Of a stretch of 7,591 nucleotides of DNA, positions 4,702 to 7,591 are shown in pieces (within the stretch, counting starts at the first letter, position 1; each line of letters begins with the position of its first letter). Under the pieces are notes generated by a model. It was given only the letters and a program-made list of their open reading frames with translations, was not told where the DNA came from and made no database searches. The DNA comes from JAGLQA01 sp023135565 (lineage in GTDB: Bacteria; Acidobacteriota; Aminicenantia; UBA2199), in NCBI GenBank assembly GCA_030639305.1, contig DAOWCY010000285.1, positions 1 through 7,591 of the forward strand. Reading direction: 5' to 3'. The position numbers were made by a program, and so were the translations under genes.

Positions 4702-6975
4702 TTAGTTTAGATAAAAGCGGTAGGTTTTGGACGAATAATTCCCGGCATAATCCTCGATACCGATAAATATCTTATTTTCTCCTTTTTTTAAAGCGCGCAA
4801 ATCCTCGAGCTTCACATGATCCCGGTCGGGATCGTACTCGCACTCTATTCGCCTGCCGTTGATGGTAATCTTTAAAGTATTATCGTTTACCCCTTTTCCT
4901 TTGTCTTTTATTCTAACCACCAGGAGGCCGACTTTGCTTAGATATTTTGTGCGCGGCCGGATGAAAGAAATCGTGGGCTGGAACACATCCCGCAGCAAGG
5001 CAAAAGTACCGGAAGAGATCAACCTGCTTTTAAAAGTAAAACTGGCGCTGTCATAAGTGGTGTAAACAGAATACCACGCTTTGCGGGCGAAACTATATTT
5101 AAATATCCCGGCCTGTTTGGGATTGTCTACCTTTTTCTTGAATTTATAATATACCGTATCTAAAAAGGGAAAATGGTAAGGCGCGAGACTGACCTGCTGC
5201 GACAATACCGGGTAAGCGCTGGGGAAATTTTTCTCTACTGCTTTTAATACTTTGGGCTCATATACGGAGCGGGGAGCAAAAGAAGCACGAAAATCCCCAT
5301 ACTCGAAGTCCTGTTTATGGCCTTCTTTTAAATGAATGATTTTTATTTTTTCCTGCACTTCGGACAGCAGTTGTTCCCCGGCAAAAATCTTAAACCGCAG
5401 TGTCATATCATTGGCGAAATTCAACGGCCTAAAACGAAAAAAAAGCAAATCACTGCTGTGCTGCGCCGTTATATCGGCTGAATTGCCGCCCTGGATCACC
5501 TGCAGCCGCATGTTTTGAGAGGATATTCGCGGGTCCTTTACCAGGATAAAAATCTCATCCCGGTTAATAAAAGTTTCAAAAGAGACTGCGGTTATTTTAT
5601 CTAAGCGCCCGAAGGACAACAAATATCTTTTCTTAAAATAGAGCCGCTGGTCACTGCCGCTTTTATTATAGGGGGACGCCGCCGCTCCCTTCCTGCTGAA
5701 AAGAAAATCCATATAAACGATGGCGCCGGAAACTCCTTTTAACAGCAGGGGCAGTTTTTCACTGATGCGGCGATGCTTTAAGACGCCGGTATAAAGATTT
5801 TTTTTATCCCCATCTAAGAGTTTGATCTCGATTTTTTCGGCGTCTTCAGCCTGTAGTTCTTCGATATCAAAGGAAATCCCCGCAGCCGTTTTTTGTATAC
5901 CGGTCACTTTGATTACCGGTTGGCGAACCTTATAAAAAGGAACCAAACCGGTGGACAGGTTGTTATGATTATCTTTCACCTGGATTTTTAAAAGGTGTTC
6001 GCCGGGGGGAATGCGTTCGTTTAAATCATTTAGGATCCTTTTTTCTCCTTCTAATTCGAAGCCCTCCTGGAAAAACAAGTTAAAGAAAAAAGAAGTCGAT
6101 TTAGTGCGGAACATATCATAAACAAAACCCAACTGGTTATTATCGCCGCGGTTGAAACGGTCGAAAGAGAGGTGGAAATATCTCTCGTCGTCGATATAGG
6201 CGGAGACTTCGTAGGGAGCCACATATTTGCCCGTATCGGAAATATCGTAAAGATTTAGAACCGTTTCAAATTCCCCGGAAATGAGCAGGGGTTCTTTGAC
6301 GGTAAAAACATGCCTGCCTTTTTTTAGGAATTTGAAAAAAAATTCGCCCACCCGGCCATTGATTAAAGAATCGCCTCTATTCCTCACCACCACCCCTTTC
6401 AGCACGGGGAAGTTGGCGTCTCTTTTGGGGAATTTGAGCAAAGGAAAAGGGTTAATAGCGTAGTACTCCCTGTCCCTGATCTCTAAGTGCAGGTGGGGAT
6501 AACCGGAACCTGTTTCCCCGGAGTAGGCGATTATTTCTCCCTCTTTGAAGAGCACCGGGTTTTTAAGGAAATAGTTGCCGAAGTACTTTGTATTTTTTGC
6601 TTTTTGCACCTGGCGCAAGATGGATTCTAATTTGGGGGCGAACTTCTCTAAATGGAAATAGATAGATGTATTGCCGTCGTCGTGTTTCAGGTAGAGCCCG
6701 CGGCCGCTGCCTCTTTTTACCACCCTGATTTTGTAGATACTGCCGTCGGCAAGGGCACGCACCGGGTAGCCTGTTTTTTGGTGAGTACGCAGGTCGATGC
6801 CGCCGTGGAAATGGTTATAAGAAAATTCCTGGAAAGCTGAACTGTAGCCGTTATTGATATCCAAAGGCCACCTGTATTGCAGCGGTTGTTTTTTGGTTTC
6901 GCCGCGGATCAGGAATAGTCCTGCCAGGAAGAATACTATCAGAAGAGTAAGAATTTTTTCCTTTTTTTGTAACAT
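4702..6975 (-). CDS. Secreted M23 (LytM-type) metallopeptidase with long beta-rich C-terminal region
   Basis: The 757-residue product starts with a basic and hydrophobic export segment (MLQKKEKILTLLIVFFLAGLF, 1-21) and should act on peptidoglycan crosslinks outside the inner membrane. The M23 domain (about 35-180) keeps all key residues: H57 and D61 in HFHGGID, H108 in YFHLE, and H161 and H163 in HLHLE; H57, D61 and H163 bind zinc in LytM, and H108 and H161 are catalytic. About 570 residues follow, rich in predicted strands; VKDNHNNLST (333-342) and the last 90 residues, with IEDYAGNYSS, look like Ig-like folds. An ATG at 7071 would add 32 residues but lies inside the upstream terminator palindrome, so I prefer 6975, placed 5 nt after a promoter -10. 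No ribosome site precedes it, suggesting a leaderless mRNA. The substrate and the role of the tail are inferred. Confidence 0.88.
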   Translation of the reverse strand: MLQKKEKILTLLIVFFLAGLFLIRGETKKQPLQYRWPLDINNGYSSAFQEFSYNHFHGGIDLRTHQKTGYPVRALADGSIYKIRVVKRGSGRGLYLKHDDGNTSIYFHLEKFAPKLESILRQVQKAKNTKYFGNYFLKNPVLFKEGEIIAYSGETGSGYPHLHLEIRDREYYAINPFPLLKFPKRDANFPVLKGVVVRNRGDSLINGRVGEFFFKFLKKGRHVFTVKEPLLISGEFETVLNLYDISDTGKYVAPYEVSAYIDDERYFHLSFDRFNRGDNNQLGFVYDMFRTKSTSFFFNLFFQEGFELEGEKRILNDLNERIPPGEHLLKIQVKDNHNNLSTGLVPFYKVRQPVIKVTGIQKTAAGISFDIEELQAEDAEKIEIKLLDGDKKNLYTGVLKHRRISEKLPLLLKGVSGAIVYMDFLFSRKGAAASPYNKSGSDQRLYFKKRYLLSFGRLDKITAVSFETFINRDEIFILVKDPRISSQNMRLQVIQGGNSADITAQHSSDLLFFRFRPLNFANDMTLRFKIFAGEQLLSEVQEKIKIIHLKEGHKQDFEYGDFRASFAPRSVYEPKVLKAVEKNFPSAYPVLSQQVSLAPYHFPFLDTVYYKFKKKVDNPKQAGIFKYSFARKAWYSVYTTYDSASFTFKSRLISSGTFALLRDVFQPTISFIRPRTKYLSKVGLLVVRIKDKGKGVNDNTLKITINGRRIECEYDPDRDHVKLEDLRALKKGENKIFIGIEDYAGNYSSKTYRFYLN

Positions 6976-6987
6976 GATATATGTTAC
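6969..6987. promoter_or_regulatory. Perfect palindrome over the M23 start codon (operator-like)
   Basis: gtaacat (6969-6975) and atgttac (6981-6987) are perfect inverted 7-nt arms around the 5-nt spacer gatat. One arm contains the M23 start codon and the other the proposed -10 hexamer. A dimeric repressor bound here would block both promoter opening and, if the mRNA is leaderless, its start. No regulator gene is visible in the window. Confidence 0.45.
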
Positions 6988-7008
6988 CAATTTTAGGCCA
7001 TTTGTCAA
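6981..7008 (-). promoter_or_regulatory. Promoter of the M23 gene, likely leaderless
   Basis: On the - strand a perfect TTGACA (7008-7003) is 16 nt before TAACAT (6986-6981), which has the extended -10 TGG directly upstream. The ATG starts 5 nt after the -10, so transcription would begin on or next to the first base of the start codon. This agrees with the absence of a Shine-Dalgarno sequence. Confidence 0.65.
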
Positions 7009-7042
7009 CCCGGTGGCAGCACCAAGATTCACCACAAAAATG

Positions 7043-7069
7043 GAAAAATGTGCACCGTGCACATTTTTC
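7043..7069 (-). terminator. Palindromic terminator of the kinase gene
   Basis: Two perfect 13-nt arms (7043-7055 gaaaaatgtgcac and 7057-7069 gtgcacatttttc) flank a single base. The GC-containing core tgtgca/tgcaca is framed by an A-run and a T-run, the layout of a bidirectional intrinsic terminator. It starts 7 nt after the kinase stop codon and separates that gene from the M23 promoter. Confidence 0.75.
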
Positions 7070-7076
7070 ATTTTTT

Positions 7077-7591
7077 CTAAACTATCTTTCGCAAGGTCTC
7101 CAGTACTTGCTCTATCGAAGGTCTGTGCTGCGGTTTTTTGGCTGCCATTTTCTCGATGAGTCCGCTCAACTCCGCGGGCACATCGGGACGCAGTCGCTTA
7201 ATCTCCAGCGGCTCTTTTTCCAGGATTTGTTTGATAACGCTCTCTTCCGTTTCACCGGCAAAAGGTTTTTGCCCGCTCAGCATTTCATAGTAAATGATTC
7301 CTAAAGCATAAACATCACTGGCGATGGTGATCCCGGTATCGAGTATTTGCTCCGGCGAAAGATAAAAAATAGTGCCTAAGATCATGCCGGTTTGGGTCAA
7401 ACGGCTTAGCGAATGCGTCTTAGAAAGCCCGAAATCGAGAATCTTTACAAAATAAGGATTATCTTCCTTTTGGATAATCATGATATTTTCCGGTTTCAAA
7501 TCCCGGTGGATGATGTCTTTCTGGTGAATCTTTGCCAGACCGTCCGCCGCCTGCATCATAATATCTATGGCTATGGCGATACTAAACCCAC
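7077..7591 (-). CDS. Hanks-type Ser/Thr protein kinase, C-terminal part (N terminus beyond window)
   Basis: The reading frame runs off the right edge; the segment starts GFSIAIAIDIMMQAADGLAKI and the visible Met pair (7559) is inside the kinase fold, so it is not the start. Numbering from that Met, subdomain VIb is HRDLKPEN (18-25) with the catalytic Asp, Lys and Asn, VII is LDFG (41-44), VIII is GTIFYLSPEQ (62-71), IX is SDVYALGIIYYEMLSG (81-96), and XI ends with the Arg of HRPS. The HRD Arg marks it as an RD kinase controlled through its activation loop. All visible catalytic residues are intact, so it is probably active. The protein ends about ten residues after the kinase domain, so it has no C-terminal TPR, PASTA or membrane region; any sensor must be N-terminal. 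Its targets are unknown. Confidence 0.93.
   Translation of the reverse strand, partial: GFSIAIAIDIMMQAADGLAKIHQKDIIHRDLKPENIMIIQKEDNPYFVKILDFGLSKTHSLSRLTQTGMILGTIFYLSPEQILDTGITIASDVYALGIIYYEMLSGQKPFAGETEESVIKQILEKEPLEIKRLRPDVPAELSGLIEKMAAKKPQHRPSIEQVLETLRKIV

Noticed and set aside
6976..7071. 32-residue N-terminal extension of the M23 protein from the ATG at 7071
   Set aside because: The extension would place a polar stretch before the export segment, and its start lies within the kinase terminator and upstream of the best promoter.
7081..7304. + strand open frames across the kinase and M23 genes
   Set aside because: They are antisense to genes with complete catalytic motifs and show no features of their own.

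Overview
The window looks like a stretch of bacterial chromosome, probably from an uncultured, Gram-negative-type lineage. The evidence is a secreted LytM-type peptidase with a long beta-rich tail, a Hanks-type Ser/Thr kinase, a decayed Ig-like 'SPNGGENW' surface-protein gene, and many GC-rich hairpin repeats in moderately AT-rich intergenic DNA. This mix reminds me of Candidatus Aminicenantes or similar phyla, but no phylogenetic marker is present, so the assignment is a guess. I saw no rRNA, tRNA, CRISPR array, transposase or phage gene.

Layout. Bases 1-645 hold no intact gene: a terminator-like repeat, a possible promoter, one copy of a 36-nt palindromic repeat and the remnant of a secreted Ig-like protein gene. 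Then, on the + strand, come an MFS transporter whose sequence resembles animal MFSD1 (646-1959), a clear terminator, a promoter, and a small secreted or lipid-anchored protein of unknown function (2160-2672). Bases 2673-2816 separate convergent genes and hold two tandem copies of the 36-nt repeat plus a terminator. From there every gene is on the - strand: a two-gene ABC exporter (ATPase 4528-3626, permease 3629-2817, overlapping by ATGA), a repeat-rich spacer, a 757-residue M23 peptidase (6975-4702), and the C-terminal part of a Ser/Thr kinase that runs off the right edge (7591-7077).

How the genes may work together. The ATPase and permease clearly form one transporter. The kinase and the peptidase are separated by a strong palindromic terminator and the peptidase has its own promoter, so they look independently transcribed. 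The MFS carrier and the small exported protein also have separate signals. I see no multi-gene defence or biosynthetic system here. The best leads are the bacterial MFSD1-like carrier, the apparently leaderless peptidase promoter with a perfect palindrome over the start codon, and the dense set of three kinds of intergenic hairpin repeat.
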